Assembly (NCBI GenBank): GCA_025800305.1
Contig: JAOXRY010000302.1
Coordinates: 1-25,984, forward strand
Origin: Campylobacterales bacterium
GTDB lineage: Bacteria > Campylobacterota > Campylobacteria > Campylobacterales > SZUA-545
DNA length: 25,984 nt
Reading direction: 5' to 3'
The position numbers were made by a program, and so were the translations under genes. The notes beneath the pieces were generated by a model. That model searched no databases. It saw nothing but the letters and a program-made list of their open reading frames with translations, and had not been told where the DNA came from. Positions 7,519 through 15,486 of the stretch are shown here, in pieces (the first letter of the stretch is position 1; every line of letters begins with the position of its first letter).

Positions 7519-8207
7519 TACTCCACTTCTAAAGTTAATTCATATAGCCACTGTTGTAATGGAAAAAGATCTTCATAGATCTTATAAGCTCTATCAACAA
7601 TATCTAAAGAGAAAAACTCGTTATTAGGCTTGATTGATTTAGCTCCATGGATTGTGTTAAACAAAGAGAGATAACTGTAGCTGTCATCTTTGGAAAAGCC
7701 TTTTGGGTATCTCTTATAGTGAGATTCTGAGGTCTCATAACCTTTGGCTTTTATATCTTCTAAAATATTATGAAGTCTTTCTCTATTTTTTTCATCTTTG
7801 ATATGCTCTCTATACGCCTTTAAAAGCTGACAATGAAAAGTTCTAACACCAACAGCAATAAAGACCTCTTCTGGGCTAAATTGAAAATAAAAAGAAGAAC
7901 TTTCTGTTCTTTTTTGAACTCCTTGCCAAAAGACAATTCCAATCTTTGTTTTCATTGGAGTTTTATCTTTTGAAAACCTTGTATCTCTATAGATTCTAAA
8001 GAGACTTCCATTAATTTTAGGCTGAGCTTTTATAAAAGGTACAAGAGCTTGTAGGTGTTCTCCCATCTCCACAACAAAAGATCTACAAGGCTCTAATATA
8101 ACTTCTTGGTATCTACTTTTATTCTCTTCAAACCAAACTTTATTATTGTTCTGTTTTATCTCTTGTAAAAATTTAAAACTATCTTTGTGAAAACCTCTAA
8201 ATTCCAT
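7515..8207 (-). CDS. DUF2461 family protein
   Basis: A 230-residue protein of the DUF2461 (TIGR02453) family. It shows the family's N-terminal layout FRGFHKDSFKFLQEIKQNNNKVWFEENK split over residues 3-30, then the core FRIYRDTRFSKDKTPMKTKIG (about residues 71-91), and a C-terminal tail near the expected length. The family is widespread in bacteria and fungi with no known activity. The final TAG lies inside the right arm of the inverted-repeat element at 7247-7518, so the 3' end of its mRNA would be strongly structured. It is upstream of ywbE and yaiI on the same strand and may be cotranscribed with them. Confidence 0.93.
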   Translation of the reverse strand: MEFRGFHKDSFKFLQEIKQNNNKVWFEENKSRYQEVILEPCRSFVVEMGEHLQALVPFIKAQPKINGSLFRIYRDTRFSKDKTPMKTKIGIVFWQGVQKRTESSSFYFQFSPEEVFIAVGVRTFHCQLLKAYREHIKDEKNRERLHNILEDIKAKGYETSESHYKRYPKGFSKDDSYSYLSLFNTIHGAKSIKPNNEFFSLDIVDRAYKIYEDLFPLQQWLYELTLEVEY

Positions 8208-8248
8208 TACTTACTCCAATATAGTTGCCTTATTATATACTTCTGCCC

Positions 8249-8884
8249 ATGAATAAAAAATACATACTTTTTGATAACGACGGTGTCTTGGTAGAAACAG
8301 AGATGTGGTACTATGAAGCCAATGTAAAAACATTAAAAGATCTAGGATATGACCTTCCTTTTGACACATACATGAGAATGATGGCAGAAGGACGTACAAC
8401 TTGGGAACAACCTATTAATGATGGTTATACTCCAGAAGAGATCTTAAAATTTCGAGCAATTAGAGATGACTACTACCAAGAGTTTCTCAAAACAAAAGAT
8501 ATCGAGATTGAAGGTATTGAGGAGATCTTAAAAGAGCTTTCTAAAAACTATAAGATGGGAATCGTCACCACATCAAGAAGAGTTGATTTTGAAATTATTC
8601 ATAATCCAAGAAATATTGTTCAGTATATGGATTTTGTTCTTTGTGAAGAGGACTACCCAAGAGCCAAGCCTTTTCCAGATCCATACCTAAAAGGTCTAGA
8701 TCTCTTTGGTGGAGAAAAGCACGAAGCAATAGTTATAGAAGATAGTGAGAGAGGTCTAACATCAGCCTATAGAGCAGAGATTGACTGTGTAATTGTTCAC
8801 AACGAATTTACAAAAACCCACGACTTTTCAAAAGCAACTTATAAAATTCAAAAACTTTCAGATCTTATAAACTTATTGAAATAA
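8249..8884 (+). CDS. HAD-superfamily hydrolase (beta-phosphoglucomutase-like subfamily IA)
   Basis: A 211-residue HAD phosphatase starting at the ATG at 8249. An in-frame TTG at 8225 would add eight residues of poor character and is rejected. Motif I is FDNDGVLVET with nucleophile Asp9 and acid/base Asp11; motif II is the Thr in IVTTSRR (Thr108 or 109); motif III is Lys140 in RAKPFPDPYL; motif IV is VIEDSERGLTSA with Glu164-Asp165. A helical cap lies between motifs I and II. The PFPDPYLKGL and EDSERG pieces are typical of the phosphoglycolate phosphatase/beta-phosphoglucomutase group. The substrate is a small phosphorylated metabolite that cannot be named. It is divergent from the DUF2461 gene, with only 41 bp between the two starts. 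Confidence 0.92.
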   Translation: MNKKYILFDNDGVLVETEMWYYEANVKTLKDLGYDLPFDTYMRMMAEGRTTWEQPINDGYTPEEILKFRAIRDDYYQEFLKTKDIEIEGIEEILKELSKNYKMGIVTTSRRVDFEIIHNPRNIVQYMDFVLCEEDYPRAKPFPDPYLKGLDLFGGEKHEAIVIEDSERGLTSAYRAEIDCVIVHNEFTKTHDFSKATYKIQKLSDLINLLK

Positions 8885-8897
8885 TTTTTCAAAAGAC

Positions 8898-8926
8898 TTG
8901 ACAAAAGATAAAATTTCCAATAATAT
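8898..8926 (+). promoter_or_regulatory. Near-consensus sigma-70 promoter of the DoxX-peroxidase gene
   Basis: TTGACA (8898-8903), a 17-bp spacer and TAATAT (8921-8926) form an almost perfect promoter, 39 bp before the start codon. This strength is unusual for the window, where most promoters show only a -10. A strong promoter directly followed by operator-like dyads suggests control by a repressor. Confidence 0.85.
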
Positions 8927-8953
8927 ATCGTACACGATTTAATCATACACGAT
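8927..8953. promoter_or_regulatory. Tandem operator dyads, probably for the MarR/OhrR regulator
   Basis: ATCGT-AC-ACGAT (8927-8938) is a perfect 5-2-5 inverted repeat. It recurs 15 bp later as ATCAT-AC-ACGAT (8942-8953) with one changed base. They run from the edge of the -10 to the ribosome-binding site AAGGAG (8954-8959), so a bound protein would block transcription start. The nearest regulator gene is the OhrR-like MarR protein at 9922; assigning it as the ligand is inference. Confidence 0.7.
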
Positions 8954-8964
8954 AAGGAGAAAAT

Positions 8965-9867
8965 ATGGAACCTTCCATAAAAACAGGATATATAGCTAAA
9001 TTTTTTAAAATAGTATTAGGTGGATTTTTAACATACGCAGGTGCAGGACACCTGCTTTGGTCAAGACAGGAGTTCTTAGCACAAGTTCCTACTTGGTTAC
9101 CATTAGAGCCAGACTTTGTTGTTGTCTCTTCTGGTGTTGTTGAGATTGTATTAGGTCTATCTCTTATATTTTTAACAAGATATCAGTCATACGTCGGTTG
9201 GGTAGTAGCAACTTTTTTTGTTCTTATATTCCCAGGAAACATCAATCAATATATCAATGGTATTAACGCTTTTGGTTTAGATAGTGATAGTGCAAGATTA
9301 ACAAGGCTTTATTTTCAACCACTTTTAATTCTTTGGGCACTTTGGTCAACAGGAGCTTGGAGAGCATATAAAAGAAAAAAGAATAATGGGAAAAGCATTT
9401 ATGATTTTTCTTTAAAAACTCTTTCTGGTCAAGAACAAAACCTCAGTGACTATAAAGGAAAAGTTATCCTTGCTGTAAATACAGCTAGTAAATGTGGACT
9501 AACTCCACAATATGAAGGATTAGAGGAACTTCACAAAAAATATAAAGACAGAGGTTTAGTTATTTTAGGCTTTCCTTGTAATCAGTTTATGAATCAAGAG
9601 CCAGGAGATGAAAAGTCTATTTCTGAAAATTGTCTTATCAACTACGGTGTTAGTTTTCAGATGTTTGAAAAAATAAATGTAAATGGTAAAGATGGACACC
9701 CACTTTATAAGTATCTAAAAAATCACCTTGGTGGTCTATTTTGTGACAGTATCAAATGGAACTTTACAAAATTTTTAGTTGACAAAGATGGAAATCCTGT
9801 AGAGAGATTTGCTCCTAGCACGGCTCCTAAAAAACTAGAAAAACAGATAGAAAAACTTTTAGGATAG
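8965..9867 (+). CDS. DoxX-like membrane domain fused to glutathione peroxidase
   Basis: A 300-residue fusion. Residues 10-133 form a four-helix DoxX-like membrane domain. Residues about 143-300 are a complete thiol peroxidase of the glutathione peroxidase family: NTASKCGLTPQYEGLEELH with peroxidatic Cys177, GFPCNQF with Gln207, and KWNFTKFLVDKDG with Trp265 and Asn266. Extra cysteines 205 and 223 could act as resolving Cys in a thioredoxin-type cycle. The catalytic domain sits after the last helix and a Lys/Arg-rich linker (residues 134-139), so it most likely faces the cytoplasm, tethered to the membrane. The presumed job is removal of lipid or organic hydroperoxides, perhaps drawing electrons through the DoxX part. 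The ATG at 8965 has an AAGGAG 5 bp upstream. A strong promoter with operators precedes it and an OhrR-type gene follows. Confidence 0.93.
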   Translation: MEPSIKTGYIAKFFKIVLGGFLTYAGAGHLLWSRQEFLAQVPTWLPLEPDFVVVSSGVVEIVLGLSLIFLTRYQSYVGWVVATFFVLIFPGNINQYINGINAFGLDSDSARLTRLYFQPLLILWALWSTGAWRAYKRKKNNGKSIYDFSLKTLSGQEQNLSDYKGKVILAVNTASKCGLTPQYEGLEELHKKYKDRGLVILGFPCNQFMNQEPGDEKSISENCLINYGVSFQMFEKINVNGKDGHPLYKYLKNHLGGLFCDSIKWNFTKFLVDKDGNPVERFAPSTAPKKLEKQIEKLLG

Positions 9868-9877
9868 TCCTATCATT

Positions 9878-9919
9878 AGTATCCTTTTGTTAAAATTATC
9901 TTTTACACAAAAGGATACT
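9878..9919 (+). promoter_or_regulatory. Hairpin covering the ribosome-binding site of the MarR gene
   Basis: A perfect 13-bp inverted repeat (9878-9890 with 9907-9919, GTATCCTTTTGT against ACAAAAGGATAC plus one more pair) with a 16-nt loop fills the gap between the peroxidase and MarR genes. Its right arm contains AAAGGA, the MarR ribosome-binding site, 6-10 bp before the ATG. It has no T-run after it, so it is a poor terminator. It could hold down MarR translation on the long transcript or be a DNA operator. Confidence 0.6.
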
Positions 9920-9921
9920 TG

Positions 9922-10359
9922 ATGGCATATGAACAGCTTAAACTTGATAATCAAATCTGCTTTCCAGTCTATGCTTCATCAAGACTTATTATCAATCAAT
10001 ATCAACCTTATTTAGATAAATTAGGAATTACATATCCTCAATACTTAGTACTTCTTGTTCTATGGGAAAAAGATCACCTAACTGTAAATGAAATAGGTGA
10101 AAGGCTGATTCTAAAATCAAACACAATTACCCCACTTCTTAAAAGAATGGAAGGATTAGATCTCATCTCTAGATCTAGAGATAAAAACGATGAGAGAAAA
10201 GTCATCATCAAATTAACAAAAAAAGCAAAAGAGATGGAAAAAGATGCAAGTCTTATTCCTGAAACTTTAGTCACAGGAGAAATAGCAAAAGGGGTGAGTT
10301 TTCAAGAGATGATGGAACTAAAAAAACTTCTTAATAAAGTTATTACTCTTCTTTCATAA
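9922..10359 (+). CDS. ohrR: MarR-family regulator, one-cysteine OhrR type
   Basis: A 145-residue winged-helix repressor. The N-terminus LDNQICFPVYASSR with Cys13 matches the peroxide-sensing Cys of OhrR (Cys15 in B. subtilis), followed by the family sequence LGITYPQYLVLLVLWE with conserved tyrosines. The recognition region is LKSNTITPLLKRMEGLDLISRSR, interrupted by few changes from OhrR consensus, with the wing at DKNDERKVIIKLT. Cys13 is the only cysteine, so it belongs to the one-Cys class that is oxidised and then mixed-disulfide linked. I start at the ATG at 9922; a TTG directly upstream adds only one residue. It sits between a peroxidase and MsrPQ and probably represses the dyads at 8927-8953. 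The symbol reflects class, not proven function. Confidence 0.9.
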   Translation: MAYEQLKLDNQICFPVYASSRLIINQYQPYLDKLGITYPQYLVLLVLWEKDHLTVNEIGERLILKSNTITPLLKRMEGLDLISRSRDKNDERKVIIKLTKKAKEMEKDASLIPETLVTGEIAKGVSFQEMMELKKLLNKVITLLS

Positions 10360-10421
10360 TTAATAATTCATTAACATTAAAAGACTATACTTTTCATAAG
10401 ATCTCAATAAAAGGAGATATT

Positions 10422-11375
10422 ATGAACCTAATTAAAAAACCTTCTTGGCATATCGACGAAAAAGAAGTAACAGACGAAAGGCTTTTCAATAATAGACGGA
10501 ATTTTCTAAAACTTGGAACTGCCGCTCTTGTTGCCAATACAGCAGTATTAGTTCTTATGGCAAAAGAGAGATACCCTACTCCTGATTTTAAATATTTAAA
10601 AGATCCAAATCCTGAAAACCTAGATCTTAATACATGGAAACAGATTACAACTTATAACAATTTTTATGAGTTTTCAACTGATAAAGACTATGTTTTAGAA
10701 CTGGTTGATAAATTTAATCCTGATCCTTGGAAGGTAGAAGTCTCTGGTCTTATTGACAAACCTTTCACCTTAGATCTAGATGACATCTACAAATTCCAGC
10801 AAGAAGAGAGAATCTATAGATTTAGATGTGTAGAAGGATGGTCTATGGTTGTTCCTTGGATTGGGTTTCCTCTAAAAACCCTCATCAAAAAAGCCAACCC
10901 ATCAAGGAAAGCAAAATACATTAGATTTGAAACCCTCTACGATCCAAAACAGTTTCCAAACCAAGCCAGTAGATTCCCTACAATAGAATATCCTTACGTA
11001 GAAGGTCTAAGACTTGATGAAGCAATGAATAATCTGACTTTAATGGCAACAGGACTATACGGCAAAAAAATGCCAAAACAAAACGGAGCTCCACTAAGGC
11101 TAATCGTTCCATGGAAATATGGTTTCAAAAGTATCAAATCAATAGTCAAAATAGAGTTTACAGAGAAAGAACCGCTAAATACATGGCAAAAAACCACACC
11201 AAATGAGTATGGTTTCTACGCCAACGTAAACCCAAAAGTTGACCATCCAAGATGGAGCCAAAAAAGAGAAAGAGTCCTTGGAAGACTAAGGAAACAAAAA
11301 ACAAGACTTTTCAACGGATATGAAGAAGAGGTAGCACACCTTTACAAAGGAATGGACTTAAGGAAATATTATTGA
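10422..11375 (+). CDS. msrP: Periplasmic protein-methionine-sulfoxide reductase, molybdopterin subunit
   Basis: A 317-residue MsrP (YedY). A Tat signal is visible: Arg25-Arg26 in NNRRNFLKLG followed by a hydrophobic segment. The molybdenum ligand is Cys136 in RFRCVEGWSMVVPWIGFPL, the family signature. Further family stretches are YIRFETLYDP, GLYGKKMPKQNGAPLRL, and PWKYGFKSIKSI near residue 230. It reduces free and protein-bound methionine sulfoxide in the periplasm, rescuing oxidised envelope proteins, with electrons from MsrQ. The start ATG at 10422 has AAAAGGAG 6 bp before it. The stop overlaps the TTG start of msrQ. Length and all key residues are normal. Its position after the peroxidase and OhrR genes fits an envelope oxidative-stress response. 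Confidence 0.97.
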   Translation: MNLIKKPSWHIDEKEVTDERLFNNRRNFLKLGTAALVANTAVLVLMAKERYPTPDFKYLKDPNPENLDLNTWKQITTYNNFYEFSTDKDYVLELVDKFNPDPWKVEVSGLIDKPFTLDLDDIYKFQQEERIYRFRCVEGWSMVVPWIGFPLKTLIKKANPSRKAKYIRFETLYDPKQFPNQASRFPTIEYPYVEGLRLDEAMNNLTLMATGLYGKKMPKQNGAPLRLIVPWKYGFKSIKSIVKIEFTEKEPLNTWQKTTPNEYGFYANVNPKVDHPRWSQKRERVLGRLRKQKTRLFNGYEEEVAHLYKGMDLRKYY

Positions 11376-11914
11376 AAAATCTTTTTCTAATAGTTCTTCT
11401 CTTCCTACCTTTTTTCTACATGGTCTATGGGTTTTACTACCAAGATCTCATAGACCCAATTAAATACTTCTATACAATCTCTGGCTATACAGCTCTGATA
11501 CTTCTTTTTGCAACAACTTCAATATCTCTTATTAAATCTAAAATCAATCTAATGAAGTATAGAAAAATAGTTGGATTATCAAGCTTTTTTTACTCTTTAG
11601 TACATTTAATAAACTTCATTATTTTAGATATGGAACTAGATCTAATGTTTGCACTGGAAGAAACATTTGACAAACCTTTTATCTATCTTGGAATGATTGG
11701 TTTTATTCTTCTGCTTTTTATGGCTATCACTTCCACAAAAAGGCTATTTAAAAAGTTTGTGAAGTACCATAAAGTTATCTATATTGCTTTAGCTCTAACG
11801 ACAATTCATTTTGTTATGGCTCAAAAGGCTCTTACTATAGCCCTATGGGGATTTATAATCTTGATTGGAATTATTGGTGGATTAAAGATTAAATACTACA
11901 CATCTTTAAACTGA
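11372..11914 (+). CDS. msrQ: MsrQ, haem-containing membrane subunit of the MsrPQ system
   Basis: A 180-residue polytopic membrane protein with about six helices, slightly shorter than E. coli MsrQ. It starts with TTG at 11372, overlapping the msrP stop TGA (ATTGA), with AAGGAA upstream. Histidines suited to haem b binding are His78 (SLVHLINF), His133 (KYHKVIY) and His146 (TTIHFVMA), in the ferric-reductase-like layout of the family. It passes electrons from the quinol or flavin side to MsrP. Identity is secured by the coupling to msrP. The last 19 bp overlap the end of the HD-GYP gene on the other strand. Confidence 0.93.
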   Translation: MKNLFLIVLLFLPFFYMVYGFYYQDLIDPIKYFYTISGYTALILLFATTSISLIKSKINLMKYRKIVGLSSFFYSLVHLINFIILDMELDLMFALEETFDKPFIYLGMIGFILLLFMAITSTKRLFKKFVKYHKVIYIALALTTIHFVMAQKALTIALWGFIILIGIIGGLKIKYYTSLN

Positions 11915-13746
11915 TCACGGATTTTTAAGAACTTTTCCAAATTATTTAAGAAAAGATCTACAACATGAGGATCAAAATGTCTAGCTTTTTGTTCAGTAAT
12001 ATGAGCAACAATTATTGGAAGTTCCCATGCTTTTTTATAGCACCTATTACTACCTAATGCATCAAAAACATCTGCTAAAGCTGTAATTCTTCCATAGATA
12101 TGGATATCATCTCCAGATTTTTTATTTGGATATCCTGTTCCATCAAATTTTTCATGGTGTTCATAAGAGATTATTGCTGCTGCTTTCATAATTGGTCTAT
12201 CAGAAGATTTCAGCATCTCATAGCCTAAAGCAGCGTGGGTTTGCATAACTCTAAACTCATCTTCAGTTAACTTGCCTGGCTTATTTAAAATCCTATCTGG
12301 GATAGCTATTTTTCCGATATCGTGCATAGGAGATGCGTAATAGAGAAGTTCACACTCTTCTTTGCTTAGTCCATAAAGTTGTGCCAACAATAAAGAGTAT
12401 TTAGCAACTCGTCTAACGTGATTTCCTGTCTCTTTGCTTCTACTTTCTCCAATTTCTCCCATTGTAGAGATTACATCTTTTTGAGTCTCTATAATTTCTC
12501 TGTTTAGATTGATGATTTCTGAAATATCTGTTCTAATTCCAAAGTATTCTATAATCTCATCATCAACATTTTTAATTGGAATTACAGTTGCATTGGTATG
12601 ATAGATTGTCTTATCTTTTGCCTGACCACTTATCTGTCCACTCCAGACTTTACCACTATTGATTGTTTTCCACATATCTTGAAAAACTTCCTTAGGAACA
12701 TTAGGATCTCTTACAACATTATGAGAGTGTCCAATAATTTCATCCTCACCAAATTTTGATATTTTGTAAAAAGAGTCATTGGCATAAGTTACAACTCCGT
12801 CTAGATCTGTTTTTGTTACAATGGTAGTTGTATCTATAGCAAACTTGTACTGCTCAAGAAGCTTTACATTTGCTTGTATTTCCTTTGTTTTCTCTTCAAC
12901 TAGAAATTCAAGATTGTTTTTATGTTCCTCTAATTCATAGTAAAGACGATGGATAGAGGTTGCCATTTTATTAAAACCTTTAGCTAAGGTTCCTAATTCA
13001 TCTTTCGATTGGATTGTAATTGTATAGTCTTGTGTAAAGTCATGATCTTTTAGAAGATGTAAAAACTTTACAAAACCTTTTTGAACCTTATAAATAGGTT
13101 CTGTTATTTTTCTACTGATTAAAATTGAATAAAAGATAATAACAATAACACCTATCACACCTAGTAAAATTGTGAGAGATTTAGCAATTTCTATCTCTTT
13201 TGTAAAACTATCAACTGAAGTATCAAATGAGTTTTCTGCATAGGTCACAAGATTATCCAGCTCTTTCATCATGACTATAGAGAGGTCTTCCATTCCGTAG
13301 ATTGCATCTACTCTATCCTCTCCATCAAGTTCATAGTCTTCTAAAACCGACATTCCAAGATTGAAAAAGACTTTATATCTAAACTTGGAATTTTCTAAAA
13401 ACTCCAATAGTTTTTTATTTTCTATATTTTTTCCAAGTTTTACAAGCTGATCAAATTGATGAAGAATCTTTTCTTTTGTCTCTAAAAGAAGCTTTTTATC
13501 TCCCTCTTCGTATAAAGATAACTTTAAAAGTAGAGAAGCATGAGACTCTATTATCTCTCTTTGTAGATCTTTTGTTGCCCTAAGAATCACCATCTCATTT
13601 TGTTTTAAATGGTGAAGTTGTTGTTCTGTTTGTTGTAAAAAATCAAAAAACTTATAGGTTAAAAAAACCATTATTAGAACAGAAAAAAAGACTAGAAGAA
13701 ATATTTTATATCCAACCTTTAATCTATCTAATAAATCAAAAGACAA
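11896..13746 (-). CDS. Membrane sensor with HAMP, PAS and HD-GYP domains (c-di-GMP phosphodiesterase)
   Basis: A 616-residue protein. Layout: membrane helix about 12-32, a periplasmic helical sensor region about 33-187, membrane helix 189-211, HAMP 212-268, a short coiled coil 270-300, a PAS domain about 302-410 (TDLDGVVTYANDSF, HNVVRDPNVPKEVFQDMW), and HD-GYP 420-610. The catalytic HD pair is His475-Asp476 in MHDIGK, and the signature HHEKFDGTGYP spans 530-540, so it should hydrolyse c-di-GMP. The PAS resembles Aer-type domains that bind FAD or haem; the ligand is not proven. The start is TTG at 13746, 9 bp after the porin stop, with AGGATAGAG spanning the junction. It is the last gene of the porin operon, and its 3' end overlaps msrQ by 19 bp. 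Confidence 0.93.
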   Translation of the reverse strand: MSFDLLDRLKVGYKIFLLVFFSVLIMVFLTYKFFDFLQQTEQQLHHLKQNEMVILRATKDLQREIIESHASLLLKLSLYEEGDKKLLLETKEKILHQFDQLVKLGKNIENKKLLEFLENSKFRYKVFFNLGMSVLEDYELDGEDRVDAIYGMEDLSIVMMKELDNLVTYAENSFDTSVDSFTKEIEIAKSLTILLGVIGVIVIIFYSILISRKITEPIYKVQKGFVKFLHLLKDHDFTQDYTITIQSKDELGTLAKGFNKMATSIHRLYYELEEHKNNLEFLVEEKTKEIQANVKLLEQYKFAIDTTTIVTKTDLDGVVTYANDSFYKISKFGEDEIIGHSHNVVRDPNVPKEVFQDMWKTINSGKVWSGQISGQAKDKTIYHTNATVIPIKNVDDEIIEYFGIRTDISEIINLNREIIETQKDVISTMGEIGESRSKETGNHVRRVAKYSLLLAQLYGLSKEECELLYYASPMHDIGKIAIPDRILNKPGKLTEDEFRVMQTHAALGYEMLKSSDRPIMKAAAIISYEHHEKFDGTGYPNKKSGDDIHIYGRITALADVFDALGSNRCYKKAWELPIIVAHITEQKARHFDPHVVDLFLNNLEKFLKIRDQFKDV

Positions 13747-13755
13747 TACTCTATC

Positions 13756-15210
13756 CTAAAAACTAAACTGTAATCTAATGTAAGCGTTGGTTAGCTTATC
13801 AATGGTTGAAGCTTTTTCTCCACTTGTTAGGCTAGAGATTTCTTTTCCTACGTATCTATCTGAGCTATCTGTATATTTATAATCAATATTTACAAAACCA
13901 AAGGTAATATTATTTCCTCCACCAATAGGCTGAATGTAATACAATTCATATGCTTCACCTCTTGTAAGAAGCTTGTAGTTTAGATAACTTGGAGTTAAAA
14001 CTCCAGAAAGCCAATTTCGTGATCCTTTATTATATTCAAAACCAATTTTAGGTTTGCTTTGTATTGGTAACTGATACCTTGTACCAATCCAATAGCTATT
14101 TCCTGTTGTCTCTTTTATCTCTTTACTTAATGCAGTTGCTACAACCTTTTTATCAAAGGCTGTTGGTTTGTAATTACTTTGACTGTACTGAAGAAAAAAA
14201 TCCATACTGTCTTGAATATTTTTTACTTCTAAAAGATAACTAGAGAGATAAAGATCTCCCAAAGGACCAACATCTTCTCCTAAATTATAATTGTCTGAAA
14301 CTGCCTGTAACTTTTCAAGATCTTGAGAGGAACCATAGTCTTTTGCAATGGTGTAGGAGTATTGGAAAAAACTATCTTCTATACTAGGAATAGAACTTTC
14401 TAGAAAAAAACCAATTCCTAACTGATCTTCGTATTGATTCTTTCTTCCTTTTCCAGAATAGATGTCTACATTTTGTCGTGTAGAGTTTCCTTCAAAATCT
14501 GTACTTAACTTCATGTACCCTACTCTTACAGCTGAGTTTGCTACACCTGTTAATTTCTCAAAATTTCCAGAAATAAGCATACCATCCAAAACTGCTTCCA
14601 TAATTCCTGCTGGATAGTTACTACTTATTTTCCCATCTTTACGAAACTGATTGCTAGGACCATCTGCAGTTGGCATTCTTCCTATAGAAAAAACAAAAGG
14701 TAAGTTACTTTCTGGATTGATAAACCAATCTACATAGGCTCTTTCAAAATATAAGGTTGAATCAACAGGAATTCTTCCTTGATAAAGTGCATCATCTTTA
14801 TATTTATAACCATCTCCATCACCCCAGTCTCCCCAATATTTATACATTGAGACTCTACCTGTAAACTTAAATCTTTCATTTTCCTTAGATTTTAGATTAA
14901 TCATAGCCTTGGTTGACCACATGTCATCATCAAGATATGACTTTCCATTACCGTAAGTTTTTGTAAAAGAGTCTCTTTGGTTGATAAGATCTACTGTTAG
15001 TTCCACTTTATCTGAGTATGAGTGTTTTTCAACATCATCAACCCTCTCTTCTAAATCTTCAAGATCTTCAATTGTATTTTCTAGCTTTTTATTCTCTTTT
15101 TCCAAAAGTAGAAGTTTGTCTTCTAATTTTTTGATTCTCTCATCTATTGTATTACCATAAAGAAAAGGTGTTGAAACCATTAAGGTTGTAATTAAAATCT
15201 TTTTTAACAT
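13756..15210 (-). CDS. DUF3373-family outer-membrane porin
   Basis: A 484-residue protein with a cleavable signal peptide (MLKKILITTLMVSTPFLYGN, cut near residue 19-20). A coiled coil follows (about residues 24-62), as in Campylobacterota porins that reach into the periplasm. The rest is beta-barrel-like, with recurrent short amphipathic strands, aromatic residues and a C-terminal Phe (RLQFSF), the signal for outer-membrane insertion. The stretch VFSIGRMPTADGPSNQFRKDG is typical of DUF3373 proteins. The transported solute is unknown. It shares 1 bp (TAATG) with the upstream small exported protein gene and precedes the HD-GYP sensor by 9 bp. The three genes form one operon whose promoter is probably near 15510. 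Confidence 0.92.
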   Translation of the reverse strand: MLKKILITTLMVSTPFLYGNTIDERIKKLEDKLLLLEKENKKLENTIEDLEDLEERVDDVEKHSYSDKVELTVDLINQRDSFTKTYGNGKSYLDDDMWSTKAMINLKSKENERFKFTGRVSMYKYWGDWGDGDGYKYKDDALYQGRIPVDSTLYFERAYVDWFINPESNLPFVFSIGRMPTADGPSNQFRKDGKISSNYPAGIMEAVLDGMLISGNFEKLTGVANSAVRVGYMKLSTDFEGNSTRQNVDIYSGKGRKNQYEDQLGIGFFLESSIPSIEDSFFQYSYTIAKDYGSSQDLEKLQAVSDNYNLGEDVGPLGDLYLSSYLLEVKNIQDSMDFFLQYSQSNYKPTAFDKKVVATALSKEIKETTGNSYWIGTRYQLPIQSKPKIGFEYNKGSRNWLSGVLTPSYLNYKLLTRGEAYELYYIQPIGGGNNITFGFVNIDYKYTDSSDRYVGKEISSLTSGEKASTIDKLTNAYIRLQFSF

Positions 15211-15476
15211 TAGATTCCTGCCTTTTCTGGTTGAGCTGAGTCTGCTGCATGATTAATTAAATAGGATTTAAGGTGTTCTTTTTCTACTTCTGTGAGTTTA
15301 TGTAATTTCAATTTGATTAGCTTTCTTGGTTTTGAAAAAATTCTATTCCACTGTCTTTTAACTTTAGTACCAGCATAAAGATTATACTGTTTGGCAAGTA
15401 TTTTTCCTGAAGAAGAGCCACTTAAATTTAGACAAAATATAAGTGAAAATATCAATAAATACTTAAACAAAACCAT
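15210..15476 (-). CDS. Small exported protein of unknown function, first gene of the porin operon
   Basis: An 88-residue protein with a signal peptide (about residues 4-21, rich in Leu/Phe/Ile, possibly cut after a Ser-rich GSSSG). The mature part is basic (KVKRQWNRIFSKPRKLIKLK) and ends LTEVEKEHLKSYLINHAADS. That end resembles the last helix of small cytochromes, but no CXXCH haem motif is present. I do not recognise the family. The ATG at 15476 directly abuts the AAGGAG (zero spacing); an in-frame TTG two codons later has 6-bp spacing and may be the true start. It overlaps the porin start by 1 bp, so it is coexpressed and may be a periplasmic partner of the barrel. Confidence 0.75.
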   Translation of the reverse strand: MVLFKYLLIFSLIFCLNLSGSSSGKILAKQYNLYAGTKVKRQWNRIFSKPRKLIKLKLHKLTEVEKEHLKSYLINHAADSAQPEKAGI

Positions 15477-15486
15477 CTCCTTCTTT

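Noticed and set aside
8225..8248. TTG at 8225 as start of the HAD hydrolase
   Set aside because: It adds eight non-conserved residues and has no ribosome-binding site; the ATG at 8249 places motif I where the family has it.
9878..9919. Hairpin as terminator of the peroxidase gene
   Set aside because: No T-run follows the stem; the downstream arm is the ribosome-binding site of the next gene.
15210..15476. Small exported protein as a c-type cytochrome
   Set aside because: The end resembles a cytochrome helix, but there is no CXXCH motif.
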